Source: Saprolegnia diclina VS20
Taxonomy: Eukaryota > Oomycota > Saprolegniomycetes > Saprolegniales > Saprolegniaceae
DNA: 64,000 bases
Reading direction: 5' to 3'
Assembly (NCBI RefSeq): GCF_000281045.1
Contig: NW_008246130.1
Span: forward strand, 174,035 to 238,034
Position 1 is the first letter of the stretch. Every line of letters starts with the position of its first letter. The notes under the pieces were generated by a model. That model saw only the letters and a list, made by a program, of their open reading frames with translations. It made no database searches and was not told the origin of the DNA. The position numbers and the translations under genes were made by a program. Below, piece by piece: positions 63,765-64,000 of this stretch.

Positions 63765-64000
63765 TTACTTCTTGGCAACACCGCCGGTCGTGCCCATGCC
63801 GAGCGCCGACTTGAACGAGTCGTAGATCCACCACTGGAGACCCGTGAGCGTACCGATCATGATGATACGCGTGCCGAGGCCCTTCGTGGCGAGGTTGGCG
63901 AAGCCGGTCTCCGAGGCAATCTGGCCGAGGCCCTTGCCCTTGTTCTCGGCCTTGCCCATAAGCGAGACGAGAGAGTCGGCGGGGTGCGAGACAATGGCGC
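63765..64000 (-). CDS. SLC25A3: Mitochondrial phosphate carrier, C-terminal part (runs off window)
   Basis: Partial gene; the 5' part lies beyond position 64000. The last 78 codons read AIVSHPADSLVSLMGKAENK, then GTRIIMIGTLTGLQWWIYDS and end GMGTTGGVAKK. The PADSLVSL segment is the third-repeat PX[DE]XX-type carrier signature, and RIIMIGTLTxLQWxIYD is diagnostic of phosphate carriers. It imports phosphate with a proton into the matrix for ATP synthesis. As a carrier protein it would be a client of the TIM22 and small-Tim pathway encoded elsewhere in this window. Confidence 0.92.
   Translation of the reverse strand, partial: AIVSHPADSLVSLMGKAENKGKGLGQIASETGFANLATKGLGTRIIMIGTLTGLQWWIYDSFKSALGMGTTGGVAKK

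Overview
The window is a gene-dense stretch of a nuclear eukaryotic genome, most likely an oomycete or close stramenopile. The evidence is a compact GC-rich layout, strong third-position GC bias with long antisense shadow frames, and very short GT-AG introns (about 39-65 nt). The gene set is purely eukaryotic: spliceosome, HOPS, TSC, COPI, gamma-secretase and mitochondrial import. No bacterial, plasmid, phage or CRISPR feature is present. I recognised no tRNA, rRNA or snRNA gene. Exon boundaries were worked out by hand from reading frame, GT-AG sites and family conservation.

Layout. 0.4-4 kb: a TMBIM-like membrane protein and nicastrin. 4.5-9.4 kb: citrate synthase, TIM22 and DNase II. 9.4-15.7 kb: a doubtful LRR-like gene, the NEDD8-E1 regulatory subunit (12 exons), and DHX15/Prp43. 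15.9-24 kb: a small unknown gene, a MATE transporter, and a 1521-residue glycine-rich membrane protein of the plant At5g11700 type. 24.1-32 kb: a probably domesticated hAT transposase with a BED finger, a 1.6 kb gene-poor stretch, and XRN1. 32-37.9 kb: a 27-exon gene joining a myosin motor, IQ motifs and an RCC1-like domain. 37.9-43.6 kb: BUD31, ribosomal eS21, TIM13, TSC1 and prefoldin 2. 43.9-50.3 kb: calpain-7, a degenerate phospholipase-D-like protein and a core-1-type galactosyltransferase. 50.9-56.7 kb: two convergent COPI-associated paralogues, TCTP and VPS41. 57-64 kb: a second TMBIM-like gene, a NEK kinase, Kish/TMEM167, SART1/Snu66, and the 3' end of the mitochondrial phosphate carrier.

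Genes are independent transcription units and often very close: convergent 3' ends lie 75-125 bp apart, and the TIM13/TSC1 start codons are 90 bp apart. Functional themes recur: mitochondrion (citrate synthase, TIM22, TIM13, phosphate carrier), RNA processing (DHX15, BUD31, SART1, XRN1), and endomembrane traffic or degradation (VPS41, calpain-7, COPI-associated, Kish, nicastrin).

The most interesting signals are: (1) the myosin-IQ-RCC1 fusion with an altered switch II; (2) a recurrent, near-palindromic TATCCGGATA-type element 25-90 bp upstream of about a dozen unrelated genes; (3) 5' splice sites that favour GTAC(G) over GTAAGT; (4) the domesticated hAT gene; (5) pseudoenzyme or zinc-site losses in the PLD-like and BUD31 proteins; (6) a start codon alone in its exon in Kish; (7) a one-base frame break in VPS41.
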